DNA from: an uncultured Microbulbifer sp.
Lineage (GTDB): Bacteria; Pseudomonadota; Gammaproteobacteria; Pseudomonadales; Cellvibrionaceae
NCBI RefSeq assembly: GCF_947498635.1
Contig: NZ_CANMKV010000024.1
Location: 1-64,000, forward strand
DNA: 64,000 nt
Direction: 5' to 3'
Every line of letters starts with the position of its first letter. The first letter of the stretch is position 1. The notes beneath the pieces are model-generated. The model ran no database searches. It was not told the origin of the DNA and saw only the letters and a list, made by a program, of their open reading frames with translations. The position numbers were made by a program, and so were the translations under genes. This document shows, piece by piece, positions 49,415-58,694 of the stretch.

Positions 49415-50215
49415 ATGGACAACTTCTTCCAACACAAGGCTCGCAAGCGTTTCGGCCAGAATTTTTTGGTTGATGGAAATATTATTGAACGAATAGTGCG
49501 CTCTATTGCGCCAAAAGAGACGGATCAGCTCGTTGAGATCGGACCTGGTCAGGGGGCGATTACAGAATTGTTATTGCAACGCTGCCCATCCCTTACTGCA
49601 GTGGAGCTCGACCGGGACCTGATTCCGCTTTTAGAATTTAAGTTTAGGGACTACCCCGAGTTCAAGATTATTGAGCGGGATGCACTCAAATTTGACTTTG
49701 GCACCTTCGCCGCGGACGGCGCCCTGCGCATTGTTGGCAACCTCCCCTACAATATTTCCACGCCTCTTTTATTCCACTTACTCAGTTTTAAGGGCAAAGT
49801 GCAGGACATGCACTTTATGCTGCAAAAAGAGGTCGTCGACCGCCTTGGAGCCAGCCCCAGCACTAAATCTTATGGACGCCTAAGCGTAATGGTACAGTAC
49901 TACTGCCGAGTACAAGGGCTATTCCCTGTGCCCCCACAATCGTTTAGACCCGCTCCCAAGGTCGAGTCTGCCATTGTTCGCCTTGTCCCCCACAGTCAAA
50001 TTCCCTACATCGCCGAAGATGAAAAGTTACTGGAGCGCGTTGTCAATGTGGCCTTTCAACAGCGCCGTAAAACACTGCGTAATGCGTTAAAACCTCTATT
50101 TCCAGCACTTGATCTAGAGCAGCTACCAGTCGACACCAGCCGCCGACCCGAAACTCTGAGCGTACAGGAATTTGTAGAGCTGACAAATTACTGTGCAGGG
50201 CTTAGGCAACAATAA
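49415..50215 (+). CDS. rsmA: 16S rRNA dimethyladenosine transferase
   Basis: Dimethylates two adjacent adenosines in the 3'-terminal helix of 16S rRNA during 30S maturation. From the ATG at 49415 the 266 residues begin MDNFFQHKARKRFGQNFLVD and contain the SAM motifs VEIGPGQGAITELLL and VELDRDLIPLL, and the catalytic GNLPYNISTPLLF. An ATG at 49379 would add 12 residues; family length favours the shorter form. It is also known as ksgA. The order pdxA-rsmA-apaH matches Pseudomonas and E. coli apart from apaG, which is missing here. Confidence 0.96.
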   Translation: MDNFFQHKARKRFGQNFLVDGNIIERIVRSIAPKETDQLVEIGPGQGAITELLLQRCPSLTAVELDRDLIPLLEFKFRDYPEFKIIERDALKFDFGTFAADGALRIVGNLPYNISTPLLFHLLSFKGKVQDMHFMLQKEVVDRLGASPSTKSYGRLSVMVQYYCRVQGLFPVPPQSFRPAPKVESAIVRLVPHSQIPYIAEDEKLLERVVNVAFQQRRKTLRNALKPLFPALDLEQLPVDTSRRPETLSVQEFVELTNYCAGLRQQ

Positions 50216-50248
50216 GTACCACAAGTAGAATTTTCTGGGGATAAGGTT

Positions 50249-51061
50249 TTGGCTACTTATGCAATCGGCGATATACAGGGCTGCTTAGAGCCATTGCAAC
50301 GCCTACTGAAAAAAATCCATTTTCGCTTTGACCGCGACAAACTGTGGATAGCCGGAGACTTGGTACACCGCGGTGATGACAGCCTCGGCACTCTGCGCTT
50401 TCTCTATGAGCACAGACACCAAGTTACCGCCGTCCTTGGTAACCATGATTTGCATCTCCTTGCCCTCGCACATGGTGCCAAACACCTCTCAGAAAAAGAG
50501 CAGGATCTGGCGAAAATTCTTAAAGCTAAAGATTCTGATCGCCTGCTAAATTGGCTTCAAAGCCTGCCCTTACTCGTTCATAAGAAGGGGTATACCATGG
50601 TACACGCCGGTATCCCCCCAATCTGGAGCATTACTAAAGCCCAGAAACTATCCCGTGAAGTCGAGCACGCCCTTTCCGATGATGCGATGGCTAAAGCCTA
50701 CTTTTACGGCATGTATGGTAACGAACCCCATTGCTGGAACGATCACTTAATTGGCATTGAACGATTGCGCTCTATTACCAACTATTTCACGCGTATGCGT
50801 TTTTGTAAGGAAGATGGCACACTCGATCTTGTCACCAAACGCGGTCCCCAGGCATCTCATGGCGAGTACAAACCCTGGTTTAGCTTTCCCAACAGAAAAA
50901 CTAAGGAAGACAAAATCATTTTTGGGCACTGGGCCGCTCTTGAGGGCCGAGCCGATACCCCAAATGTATTCGCCCTGGATACGGGTTGTGTATGGGGAGG
51001 CTACCTAACCGCCATGCGCCTTGGTGAAGAGGAGTTTTTTTGTGCCGACTGTAGCCTCTAA
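50249..51061 (+). CDS. apaH: Diadenosine tetraphosphatase (symmetrical)
   Basis: Splits Ap4A to two ADP and so clears stress dinucleotides and Np4-capped RNA. The 270-residue metallophosphatase has YAIGDIQGCLEPLQRLL, AGDLVHRGDDSLGTLRFL, VLGNHDLHLLAL with the metal ligands, VHAGIPPIW, and FGHWAALEGRA. The start is TTG at 50249, with GGGGATAAGG upstream. The usual apaG gene between rsmA and apaH is absent. It converges with galE. Confidence 0.96.
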   Translation: MATYAIGDIQGCLEPLQRLLKKIHFRFDRDKLWIAGDLVHRGDDSLGTLRFLYEHRHQVTAVLGNHDLHLLALAHGAKHLSEKEQDLAKILKAKDSDRLLNWLQSLPLLVHKKGYTMVHAGIPPIWSITKAQKLSREVEHALSDDAMAKAYFYGMYGNEPHCWNDHLIGIERLRSITNYFTRMRFCKEDGTLDLVTKRGPQASHGEYKPWFSFPNRKTKEDKIIFGHWAALEGRADTPNVFALDTGCVWGGYLTAMRLGEEEFFCADCSL

Positions 51062-51113
51062 GAGTGAATCCACTATAAAAATAGAGAAGCCAATTGCCTT
51101 CAACAAAAACTGA

Positions 51114-51143
51114 TTAGCCAATGAGAAGCCCCCCATCGGCTAA
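51114..51143. other. Weak inverted repeat between apaH and galE
   Basis: TTAGCC (51114-51119) and GGCTAA (51138-51143) with an 18-nt loop in the 102-nt convergent gap. No stronger terminator is visible there. Confidence 0.25.
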
Positions 51144-51163
51144 AGTCTTATATTCCTGAATAT

Positions 51164-52192
51164 TTAATCAGCACTATATCCATTCGGATTGTTGGATTGC
51201 CAGCGCCAGGTATCTTCAACCATTCGCTTCAGGCTATACTCAGCTCGCCAACCAAGCTCTCGTTCTGCCAACGCTGGATCTGCATAGCATTCGGCGATAT
51301 CTCCCGATCGACGAGCGGTAATTTTATAGGGCACAGACCTACCACTGGCTACCTCAAAGGCACTGACGACCTCTAACACAGAACTTCCCGTTCCTGTGCC
51401 GAGATTATGGGTATAGCAACCTGCTGGCGTTGAGGGCTTGCGCAACAGCTCCAATGCAGCCAAATGGCCTCTTGCTAAATCCACCACATGGATGTAATCC
51501 CGAACACCGGTTCCATCCACCGTCGCATAGTCATCACCAAAAATCTGTAAAAAAGGCCGGCGCCCCACGGCAACCTGAGCGACATACGGCAATAAATTAT
51601 TAGGTATTCCACGAGGATCTTCTCCGATCCGGCCACTCTCGTGAGCACCAATTGGATTGAAATAGCGCAGTAAACTCACCTTCCAAGGGTTCTCAGGTGC
51701 CCCACAGATATCCCGTAGAATATCTTCAACCATCAGCTTACTTGCGCCATAGGGGTTCGTTGCACCAGTGGGGAAATCCTCCCTGATTGGCACTGTTTCA
51801 GGGTCGCCATAGACTGTAGCCGATGAGCTGAAAATGATTTCAAACACAGCACATTCCTTCATCACTTCCAGAAGAATCAAGGTGCCTGCGACATTATTCT
51901 GATAATAACGGAGTGGCTGAGCGACAGACTCACCAACAGCTTTTAAACCTGCAAAATGAATTACAGCCTCAATCTTATGATCAGTAAATACCCGGCGAAG
52001 CCCCTGCCTATCGGATATATCGAGATTATAGAAAGGAATTTTTTCACCAGAGATAGACTCTACGCGCCGCAGGGATTCTTCACTACTATTTGAAAGGTTA
52101 TCCACCACCACGGGCTGAAAACCCGTCGAAAGTAACTCCAAACAAGTATGGCTACCAATATACCCGGCACCACCCGTCACTAGAATCGCCAT
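51164..52192 (-). CDS. galE: UDP-glucose 4-epimerase
   Basis: NAD-bound epimerase interconverting UDP-glucose and UDP-galactose for surface polysaccharide or galactose use. The 342-residue SDR protein has [17 protein letters not shown] at the N-terminus, [11 protein letters not shown], the [10 protein letters not shown] segment with catalytic Ser, and [12 protein letters not shown] with the Tyr-x3-Lys pair. AAGGAG precedes the ATG. It is not part of the Pseudomonas apaH-prkA order I know, so it may have been inserted here. Confidence 0.96.
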   Translation of the reverse strand: MAILVTGGAGYIGSHTCLELLSTGFQPVVVDNLSNSSEESLRRVESISGEKIPFYNLDISDRQGLRRVFTDHKIEAVIHFAGLKAVGESVAQPLRYYQNNVAGTLILLEVMKECAVFEIIFSSSATVYGDPETVPIREDFPTGATNPYGASKLMVEDILRDICGAPENPWKVSLLRYFNPIGAHESGRIGEDPRGIPNNLLPYVAQVAVGRRPFLQIFGDDYATVDGTGVRDYIHVVDLARGHLAALELLRKPSTPAGCYTHNLGTGTGSSVLEVVSAFEVASGRSVPYKITARRSGDIAECYADPALAERELGWRAEYSLKRMVEDTWRWQSNNPNGYSAD

Positions 52193-52548
52193 AATGGCTC
52201 CTTATAACTCTGTACAGATTTGAAAGGGAGCAAGTAAAGCTTAAAACTGCCGCTGTTTTCAACCTATCTGGGAGACATTCCCTTACCGCCGTGAGACGGA
52301 AAGCTATGCTGGAAAAGCTGGGACCGATTGATCGCACCCAGAGTAGAACAAGGTTAGCAACGGCGATAATCAATAGCGCTTTATGCCGGGCAACGCTCAA
52401 ACATGGAAATGACTGTATTACTGCCAATCACAGCTCTCTGTGGCACGAGCAGTGCGTACAGTCTCTGAAACAACTAGTCAGTGCACTGAATCCAAACGAT
52501 AAGCAGGACGCTGGACTCTGTCCATAGGGCTACAGGGAGGTAAATATT
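52193..52548. other. 356-nt intergenic region, galE / prkA
   Basis: No gene is convincing; short open frames lack ribosome sites. It holds a candidate sigma-54 promoter at 52441-52456 and the prkA Shine-Dalgarno GGGAGG (52535-52540). A CTGTACAG palindrome lies near the galE end. Confidence 0.6.
52441..52456 (+). promoter_or_regulatory. Candidate sigma-54 promoter of prkA-yeaH-spoVR
   Basis: TGGCACG (a perfect -24 element) is followed, with the obligatory GG-N10-GC spacing, by GTGC in place of TTGC at -12. GG is at 52442-52443 and GC at 52454-52455. Transcription would start near 52467, leaving a leader of about 82 nt. In E. coli the homologous yeaGH operon is known to be RpoN/NtrC dependent, which supports the call. 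Confidence 0.6.
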
Positions 52549-54471
52549 ATGACAATTTTCAATCACTACCTGGAAAGATATGAGTCAATCCAGGATGAAG
52601 AATTAAGCATCCAGGAGTATCTGGAGCTGTGCAAAACAGACCGCAGCGCCTACGCCTCTCCCGCCGAGAGAATGCTCATGGCTATTGGCGAGGCGGAACT
52701 GATAGATACCTCCCGCGATCCCCGCTTATCACGCATTTTCTGTAATAAAGTCATTAAGCGTTACAAGGCTTTCGGAGAATTCTATGGCATGGAAGAAGCC
52801 ATAGAACAAATCGTCTCTTTCTTCCGTCATGCTGCTCAGGGCCTAGAAGAGAAGAAACAAATCCTCTATTTGCTAGGACCAGTAGGAGGCGGAAAATCCT
52901 CTCTTGCAGAACGACTCAAGGCACTTATGGAGCAGGTGCCAATATACGCAATCAAAGGCTCTCCAGTTTTTGAATCTCCTTTAAGCCTTTTCTCCCCGGA
53001 TGAAGATGGACGGATCCTTGAGGAGGACTACGGCATTGCCAGACGTTATGTGAACACCATAATGTCTCCCTGGGCAGTTAAGCGCCTACATGAATTTAAA
53101 GGCGACATCAGCAAGTTCAGGGTGGTAAAAATTCGTCCATCCATTCTCGACCAAGTTGCGATCTCAAAAACTGAACCCGGTGATGAAAACAACCAGGATA
53201 TCTCTTCGCTGGTTGGAAAAATTGATATCCGAAAACTTGAGGATTACCCTCAAAACGACCCTGACGCTTACAGTTTTTCCGGTAGTCTCTGCCGCGCTAA
53301 CCAGGGAATTATGGAATTTGTTGAAATGTTCAAGGCGCCAATCAAGGTGCTACACCCTCTACTCACAGCGACCCAGGAAGGCAATTACAACAGTACCGAG
53401 GGTCTGGGTTCAATTCCATTTAACGGCACTATCCTAGCCCACTCCAATGAGTCGGAATGGCAGTCGTTCCGCAACAACCGGAATAATGAAGCGTTTCTGG
53501 ATCGAATCTATATCGTCAAGGTGCCCTATTGCGTACGGGTTTTAGAAGAGATAAAAATCTATCAAAAACTTTTGGAAAACAGCTCCCTATCAAAATCCCC
53601 CTGTGCTCCAGATACCTTGCGTATGCTGGCTCAGTTTTCCGTACTTTCACGCATTAAGAATCCGGAAAATTCCAGCCTCTACTCAAAAATGCGTATCTAT
53701 GATGGAGAAAACCTAAAGGACACCGATCCAAAAGCAAAAACCATTCAGGAATATCGAGATAATGCCGGTGTTGATGAGGGCATGAATGGCCTCTCTACAA
53801 GATTTTCCTTCAAAATACTCTCCAAGGTTTTCAATTTTGATGCAACAGAAGTAGCAGCCAACCCGGTTCATTTGCTCTACGTTTTAGAGCAACAAATAGA
53901 GCAGGAGCAGTTTCAACCGGAAATACAGGAGAACTATCTCGGCTTTATCAAGGAGTACTTGGCGCCCAGGTATGTAGAATTTATCGGCAAGGAAATTCAA
54001 ACCGCCTATCTGGAATCTTATGCTGAATACGGACAAAATCTGTTCGATCGCTACGTAACCTACGCCGATTTTTGGATTCAGGATCAGGAATATAGGGACC
54101 CAGAAACCGGGGAAATTCTTGATCGTGGTGCACTGAACGAAGAACTGGAAAAGACCGAAAAACCTGCGGGAATATCCAACCCGAAGGATTTTCGCAATGA
54201 AATTGTCAATTTCGTTCTACGTGCCCGCGCCAACAACCAGGGTAAAAACCCCGACTGGCGCTCCTATGAAAAACTGCGTGCCGTTATCGAGAAAAAAATG
54301 TTCTCTAATACGGAAGATCTCTTACCGGTAATCTCATTTAACACCAAGGCCTCTGCGGACGACAAACGCAAGCATGCAGACTTCGTTGCCCGCATGGTAG
54401 AACGCGGCTATACCGAGAAACAGGTTCGCCTGTTGTCAGAATGGTACCTGCGGGTGCGAAAGTCACAGTAA
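52549..54471 (+). CDS. prkA: PrkA family serine protein kinase (YeaG)
   Basis: Conserved AAA+ protein with kinase-like C-terminal domain, linked to nitrogen starvation and stationary-phase stress in E. coli. The 640-residue protein has Walker A GPVGGGKSSLAERLKAL (about 107-123), the PrkA N-terminal AAA fold (about 20-390; FNGTILAHSNESEW near 300), and the C-terminal domain (about 400-640). The ATG at 52549 has GGGAGG eight bases upstream. It heads prkA-yeaH-spoVR, separated from yeaH by 166 nt containing a strong hairpin. Confidence 0.95.
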   Translation: MTIFNHYLERYESIQDEELSIQEYLELCKTDRSAYASPAERMLMAIGEAELIDTSRDPRLSRIFCNKVIKRYKAFGEFYGMEEAIEQIVSFFRHAAQGLEEKKQILYLLGPVGGGKSSLAERLKALMEQVPIYAIKGSPVFESPLSLFSPDEDGRILEEDYGIARRYVNTIMSPWAVKRLHEFKGDISKFRVVKIRPSILDQVAISKTEPGDENNQDISSLVGKIDIRKLEDYPQNDPDAYSFSGSLCRANQGIMEFVEMFKAPIKVLHPLLTATQEGNYNSTEGLGSIPFNGTILAHSNESEWQSFRNNRNNEAFLDRIYIVKVPYCVRVLEEIKIYQKLLENSSLSKSPCAPDTLRMLAQFSVLSRIKNPENSSLYSKMRIYDGENLKDTDPKAKTIQEYRDNAGVDEGMNGLSTRFSFKILSKVFNFDATEVAANPVHLLYVLEQQIEQEQFQPEIQENYLGFIKEYLAPRYVEFIGKEIQTAYLESYAEYGQNLFDRYVTYADFWIQDQEYRDPETGEILDRGALNEELEKTEKPAGISNPKDFRNEIVNFVLRARANNQGKNPDWRSYEKLRAVIEKKMFSNTEDLLPVISFNTKASADDKRKHADFVARMVERGYTEKQVRLLSEWYLRVRKSQ

Positions 54472-54532
54472 ATGAAGTTTATGCAGATAAGCTCGCGAAC
54501 CATCTCAGCTTGCCTGACACAAGACCGCAATC

Positions 54533-54561
54533 GCTAACGGGCTCCCCTTGGGGGCCCTAGC
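54533..54561 (+). other. Strong intercistronic hairpin, prkA / yeaH
   Basis: GCTA/TAGC, GGGC/GCCC and CCCC/GGGG helices stack at 54533-54561 with small bulges. There is no T-tract. It could be an mRNA-stabilising or processing element that sets different amounts of PrkA and YeaH, or a weak terminator. Confidence 0.55.
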
Positions 54562-54637
54562 AGCCCTGTAGAGAGCGTCTGAATAGATTGCATAATGGCC
54601 TTTGCCCAATTGTTTTATTCAGACTAAAGGCAGAATT

Positions 54638-55921
54638 ATGAGCTACATCATCGACCGCCGCCTGAATGGAAAAAAGAAGAGTACCGTTAATCGTCAGCGA
54701 TTTTTAAGGCGCTACAAGGCCCATATAAAGAAAGCCGTTGGCGACGCCATGAACAGCCGTTCCATAATGGATATGGATAAAGGCGAGCGAATCAGCATTC
54801 CCACCCGAGATATCAGCGAACCGTTATTCTCTCATGGAGATGGTGGGCATGTTGAGCGTATCCTGCCAGGCAATAAAGAGTTCACAGCCGGTGATCGCAT
54901 ACCACGCCAAAACCCCAAAGGTGGAGATGGCAGTGGCGGCGGCGCTAGTGACAGTGGCGAGGGCGTTGATGACTTTGTCTTCCAAATTTCTCAGGAAGAG
55001 TTTCTCGACTTCATGTTTGAAGGGCTACAACTACCCAATATGATCAAACAGCGGCTCGCTGGCAACGAGTCTTTTCAGGTAGTTCGCGCGGGTATCAGTA
55101 AAGAAGGTACGCCAGGCCGCCTCAACGTCATTCGTTCGTTAAGAGCTGCCCATGCTCGTCGTATCGCCCTCACTAGCAACAAAAGAAAACAAATTCGCGA
55201 ACTGGAAAAAGTCCTTGAAATCGAGGAACAAAAAGATACGGCACTGCGTGATCAGCGTAAAATAGAAGCGCTGAAAAGCGAGATTATCGAACTGCGCAGA
55301 CGTGTTGGCCGAGTGCCATTCCTAGATGATTTTGATCTTAAGTACAATCTATTGATCCGCCAACCAAAACCTCGCTCCCGCGCCGTCATGTTTTGCCTGA
55401 TGGACGTATCCGGCTCTATGAATCAGGCCACCAAGGATATAGCCAAACGGTTCTTTTTACTGCTTTATCTATTCTTACAACGCAGTTATGAATATACAGA
55501 AGTAGTCTTTATTCGTCATCACACCAGCGCCAAGGAAGTGGACGAAGAGGAGTTTTTTTATTCCCGGGAAACGGGCGGAACGATTGTTTCCAGTGCTCTA
55601 AAGCTAATGCGTCGGATTATGCGCGAGCGCTACCCGGACAGTGAATGGAACATATACGGTGCACAGGCTTCCGATGGTGACAATTGGAACGATGACTCCA
55701 GTACCTGTCACAGAATCCTGATCGACGACATCATGCCCCATATGCAGTACTACTCCTACGTAGAGATTACTCCCAGAGATCACCAAGCCCTGTGGGAGGA
55801 GTACGAGAGCGTGCGTACACTTTTTCCGAGTCACTTTGCCATGGAGCAAATTGTGGACGTTCAAGACATTTATCCTGTTTTCCGCCAACTGTTCAGCCAG
55901 AAGGTGACCGCTCGATGCTAG
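54638..55921 (+). CDS. yeaH: YeaH/YhbH family protein (DUF444, vWA-like)
   Basis: Partner of the PrkA kinase in a widespread stress operon; biochemical role unknown. The 427 residues include a basic N-terminus, a Gly/Ser-rich stretch (about 88-108), a charged coiled segment (about 165-220), and a C-terminal von Willebrand A-like fold with the metal-site motif [12 protein letters not shown] (about 255). The ATG at 54638 (AAAGG upstream) gives the usual length. Its stop overlaps the spoVR start (ATGCTAG), so the two are coupled. Confidence 0.92.
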   Translation: MSYIIDRRLNGKKKSTVNRQRFLRRYKAHIKKAVGDAMNSRSIMDMDKGERISIPTRDISEPLFSHGDGGHVERILPGNKEFTAGDRIPRQNPKGGDGSGGGASDSGEGVDDFVFQISQEEFLDFMFEGLQLPNMIKQRLAGNESFQVVRAGISKEGTPGRLNVIRSLRAAHARRIALTSNKRKQIRELEKVLEIEEQKDTALRDQRKIEALKSEIIELRRRVGRVPFLDDFDLKYNLLIRQPKPRSRAVMFCLMDVSGSMNQATKDIAKRFFLLLYLFLQRSYEYTEVVFIRHHTSAKEVDEEEFFYSRETGGTIVSSALKLMRRIMRERYPDSEWNIYGAQASDGDNWNDDSSTCHRILIDDIMPHMQYYSYVEITPRDHQALWEEYESVRTLFPSHFAMEQIVDVQDIYPVFRQLFSQKVTARC

Positions 55922-57504
55922 ACACTTTTGCCAGCGGCAGCGATTCGCAAAAACCTGAATCTGCAGAACCCATATCCACCACTTCGGAGTGGACTTTTGA
56001 GCTGATCCAGGAGTATGACAGAGCCATTAGTGAACTAGCAGATGAGTTTGGTCTGGATACCTACCCCAACCAGATTGAGGTGATCAGTTCCGAGCAAATG
56101 ATGGACGCCTATTCATCGGTTGGCATGCCCGTGGGCTATAACCACTGGTCTTTCGGCAAGCAATTTATCAGCGTTGAAAACAATTACCAGCGAGGTCTGA
56201 TGGGGCTTGCTTATGAAATAGTGATCAACTCTAACCCCTGCATCGCCTACCTCATGGAGGAAAATACCATGACGATGCAGGCACTGGTTATCGCCCACGC
56301 CTCTTATGGACATAATTCGTTTTTCAAAGGAAATTACCTGTTTCGTTCATGGACGGATGCCGGCAGCATTATTGATTACCTGATCTTCGCTAAGAATTAC
56401 ATTTCTCGCTGTGAAGAACGCCATGGGCTTGGGGAGGTCGAGGCCATACTGGACTCCTGTCACGCCCTGATGAACTACGGCGTTGACCGCTACAAACGCC
56501 CCTATCCCATCTCTGCTATCGAAGAGGAGCGCCAGCAAAAGGAACGTGAAGAATACCGGCAACGACAACTAAATGACCTTTGGCGAACCATTCCGAAGCT
56601 TGGTGAGGGAACCGAAGAGGCCATAGAAAAACGTTTCCCAGAGGAACCTCAGGAAAATATTCTCTACTTTATCGAGAAAAATGCCCCCTTACTCGAGAGC
56701 TGGCAGAGAGAGTTAGTACGTATCGTTCGCAAGCTTGCTCAGTATTTTTATCCCCAGCGTCAGACACAGGTTATGAACGAGGGCTGGGCCACTTTCTGGC
56801 ACTACACCCTACTCTCAGAGCTCTATCGACGCCGCCGGGTCACTGAAGGCTTTATGATGGAGTTTCTGCAAAGCCACACTAACGTGATCTACCAACCCAG
56901 TTTCGACAGCCCTTATTACAACGGTATCAATCCCTACACTCTGGGCTTCAGCATTTTTAGTGACCTGAGGCGTATCTGCGAGAACCCAACGGAAGAGGAC
57001 CGCCATTGGTTTCCGGATATCGCCGGCAGTAACTGGCGCGAAACACTTCAATTTGCCATGCGCGATTTTAAGGATGAGAGCTTTATCTTGCAGTTCCTCT
57101 CCCCCAAAGTCATTCGGGATATGAAACTTTTTTGTATCAGTGATAACGATCAGGAAAATGAAATAGTGGTGAGTGCCATACACGACGAGAGTGGTTATAG
57201 GCAGCTACGGGAAAACCTCGCAGGCCAATACAATCTGGGTAACCGTGAACCCAATATCCAAGTCTACTCGGTAGATACCCGGGGAGACCGTTCACTCACC
57301 CTGAACCATACTCAGCACCGGCGCCGGCCACTGGGCAAAGAAACACCTGAAGTGCTTAGGCACCTGCACAGGCTTTGGGGTTTCGATATACACCTCAACA
57401 GTCTCAACGGAGATCAGGTTACGGCTAGTTACCATTGTCCAGAGCAGGGGCGCGACCGGCAAGAAGGGGAAGAGGAGTCGATGTTAATTCCGAAACCCAT
57501 TTAG
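55915..57504 (+). CDS. SpoVR family protein (YcgB-like)
   Basis: Conserved protein named for a Bacillus sporulation gene; in Gram-negatives it accompanies prkA and yeaH, role unknown. The 529-residue protein has the family segments [46 protein letters not shown] (a His/Glu-rich motif that looks metal-binding) and [16 protein letters not shown]. It starts within the end of yeaH (seven-base overlap). A 13-bp hairpin lies 3' to the stop. Confidence 0.92.
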   Translation: MLDTFASGSDSQKPESAEPISTTSEWTFELIQEYDRAISELADEFGLDTYPNQIEVISSEQMMDAYSSVGMPVGYNHWSFGKQFISVENNYQRGLMGLAYEIVINSNPCIAYLMEENTMTMQALVIAHASYGHNSFFKGNYLFRSWTDAGSIIDYLIFAKNYISRCEERHGLGEVEAILDSCHALMNYGVDRYKRPYPISAIEEERQQKEREEYRQRQLNDLWRTIPKLGEGTEEAIEKRFPEEPQENILYFIEKNAPLLESWQRELVRIVRKLAQYFYPQRQTQVMNEGWATFWHYTLLSELYRRRRVTEGFMMEFLQSHTNVIYQPSFDSPYYNGINPYTLGFSIFSDLRRICENPTEEDRHWFPDIAGSNWRETLQFAMRDFKDESFILQFLSPKVIRDMKLFCISDNDQENEIVVSAIHDESGYRQLRENLAGQYNLGNREPNIQVYSVDTRGDRSLTLNHTQHRRRPLGKETPEVLRHLHRLWGFDIHLNSLNGDQVTASYHCPEQGRDRQEGEEESMLIPKPI

Positions 57505-57506
57505 AT

Positions 57507-57544
57507 TTTGCACGGGAGCGATTAAATCGCAGCTCCCGTGCAAA
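57507..57544. terminator. Hairpin between convergent spoVR and the HTH-receiver gene
   Basis: TTTGCACGGGAGC (57507-57519) and its complement at 57532-57544 form a perfect 13-bp stem with a 12-nt loop. T-tracts are poor on both sides. Confidence 0.6.
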
Positions 57545-57588
57545 TGGGGTGAATAGCCAGAGAATAAGCCTAGGTGGAAGGGATCCGT

Positions 57589-58161
57589 TTAGTGATCTGT
57601 TTCCAGCAGAAGCCTGGCTTTTGCCGCCAACTCACCGCGTTCCTCGCGATGGGCTAATAAAGCATCCGCCCCCGCATCCAACCAACGGGCTTTATCCAGA
57701 TCATCTTCAGCAGGCACAACGAGAATCCGCAAGTTGGTGTATTCGCTGCGAGATCTCAAATAATCGAGTACCTGAAAACCACCATCGCCAATCAGGCCCG
57801 CGTCGATAACCAACAATGCCGGTTTGGCATTGGCCAGTAAAATACCAGCTGAAAAACTGTCCCCAGCCACTTCTATTTCACAGCCAATATTCTTTAAAGC
57901 CTGAAGGCCCGTGGAAGTCAGCTCTGAATCGGTTGTCAGTAGTAGTACTTTTCGACTGGGCACCGCCAAGTCATTTGGCACTGGCATCGAGTTATCGCGA
58001 AGGAAACCCACAAAATCCTCCACACAGATACGGTGGTCACCGCGCCCTGGAAGTTTGTAAGCCTTCAACTGCCCCCGCTCAATCCAGCGAATCACCGTAC
58101 GGAAATTGACTCCACAATACCGAGCCGCTTCCCCGGTGGTTAGCACATGTAGTTCGCTCAT
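57589..58161 (-). CDS. Excisionase-type HTH fused to degenerate receiver domain
   Basis: Unrecognised regulator, 190 residues from the ATG at 58161 (GGGGAG eight bases upstream). Residues about 5-60 form a MerR/excisionase-like helix-turn-helix (LTTGEAARYCGVNFRTVIRWIERGQLKAYKLPG). Residues about 70-188 form a receiver-like fold: KVLLLTTDSEL, then ALLVIDAGL with an Asp at the phospho-site. The conserved Thr/Ser (ILVVPA) and Lys (LLAHRE) of true receivers are missing, so it is probably a pseudo-receiver with non-phosphorylation control. It is convergent with spoVR and may act on that stress operon. Confidence 0.8.
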   Translation of the reverse strand: MSELHVLTTGEAARYCGVNFRTVIRWIERGQLKAYKLPGRGDHRICVEDFVGFLRDNSMPVPNDLAVPSRKVLLLTTDSELTSTGLQALKNIGCEIEVAGDSFSAGILLANAKPALLVIDAGLIGDGGFQVLDYLRSRSEYTNLRILVVPAEDDLDKARWLDAGADALLAHREERGELAAKARLLLETDH

Positions 58162-58376
58162 ATTTATTCTCCCCAACAACTGCAATCCTTGATGAACAGG
58201 TCAATCTCTCGAGCCCAGGCCCCATCCCCCGAAGCCAGGCGCGAAATTATCCTGCACAATAGGTTCGCCCCTATAAATTATGCTGTTCAATGCTGCAAAA
58301 CCAGCCCGAAATTCGGTCCATGTATTTAGTTAACGAACAGTGGAACAACCCCCTCAAAAAATACTAAAAGATATAG

Positions 58377-58404
58377 TTGACAGGTATGACAGGTCCCATA
58401 GAAT
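58377..58404 (+). promoter_or_regulatory. Near-consensus sigma-70 promoter
   Basis: A perfect TTGACA (58377-58382), 16-nt spacer and TAGAAT (58399-58404, five of six). Predicted start is near 58411. Confidence 0.8.
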
Positions 58405-58410
58405 GGCCTT

Positions 58411-58554
58411 AGATTTAGCGGTACAGCCGTGTCGCAAGATCCTCTCCAGCGGGTATGGCCGGCAAGCCAGCTACCCCGCGATTGGCAATTAGATGTTTGC
58501 TAAGCGAATACCCTAAGACCCTGGGCCCCCTTGTTTTTTCGGGGCCTTTTTTTT
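58411..58554 (+). ncRNA. Candidate small RNA or terminated leader upstream of cca
   Basis: About 145 nt between the promoter at 58377-58404 and an intrinsic terminator. A hairpin forms from GCGGGTA (58449-58455) with TACCCCGC (58472-58479), enclosing TGGC/GCCA. The same GGGTAT (58451-58456) can instead pair with ATACCC (58508-58513), which is the kind of exclusive pairing seen in attenuators and riboswitches. It has no ribosome site plus open frame and matches no RNA family that I recognise; GGA motifs of RsmY/Z type are absent. Confidence 0.6.
58524..58554 (+). terminator. Intrinsic terminator of the small transcription unit
   Basis: GGCCCC (58524-58529), 11-nt loop, GGGGCC (58541-58546), then eight Ts. 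Confidence 0.88.
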
Positions 58555-58592
58555 ATCTTGCCAAAATCTCAAAACCTCCTCCCCTGAAACTC

Positions 58593-58670
58593 CTGCCCAA
58601 TTCCCTGGTAAGTGGGCAGCGCCGGAACCAATGGATTTATGGCAGTGCAACCCTTCACCGGGAAACCGGT
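58593..58670 (+). promoter_or_regulatory. Structured leader of cca
   Basis: CTGCCCA/TGGGCAG (58593-58599 with 58613-58619) and ACCGG-GAAA-CCGGT, a GNRA-capped hairpin at 58657-58670, lie between the terminator and the cca ribosome site (GGAG, 58683-58686). Confidence 0.5.
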
Positions 58671-58694
58671 TTCTCCAGCCCCGGAGCGATTCCT

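Larger units (their letters stand above)
58162..58694. other. 533-nt intergenic region before cca
   Basis: Holds a complete small transcription unit on the plus strand (promoter 58377-58404, terminator 58524-58554) and a structured leader for cca (hairpins 58593-58619 and 58657-58670). I see nothing convincing at 58162-58376 beyond likely promoter sequence for the minus-strand regulator. Confidence 0.7.

Noticed and set aside
52291-52527. 78-codon frame upstream of prkA
   Set aside because: No ribosome site, and it contains the sigma-54 promoter candidate.
58411-58554. RsmY/RsmZ-type RNA in the unit before cca
   Set aside because: No GGA motifs in loops; structure and length do not fit.
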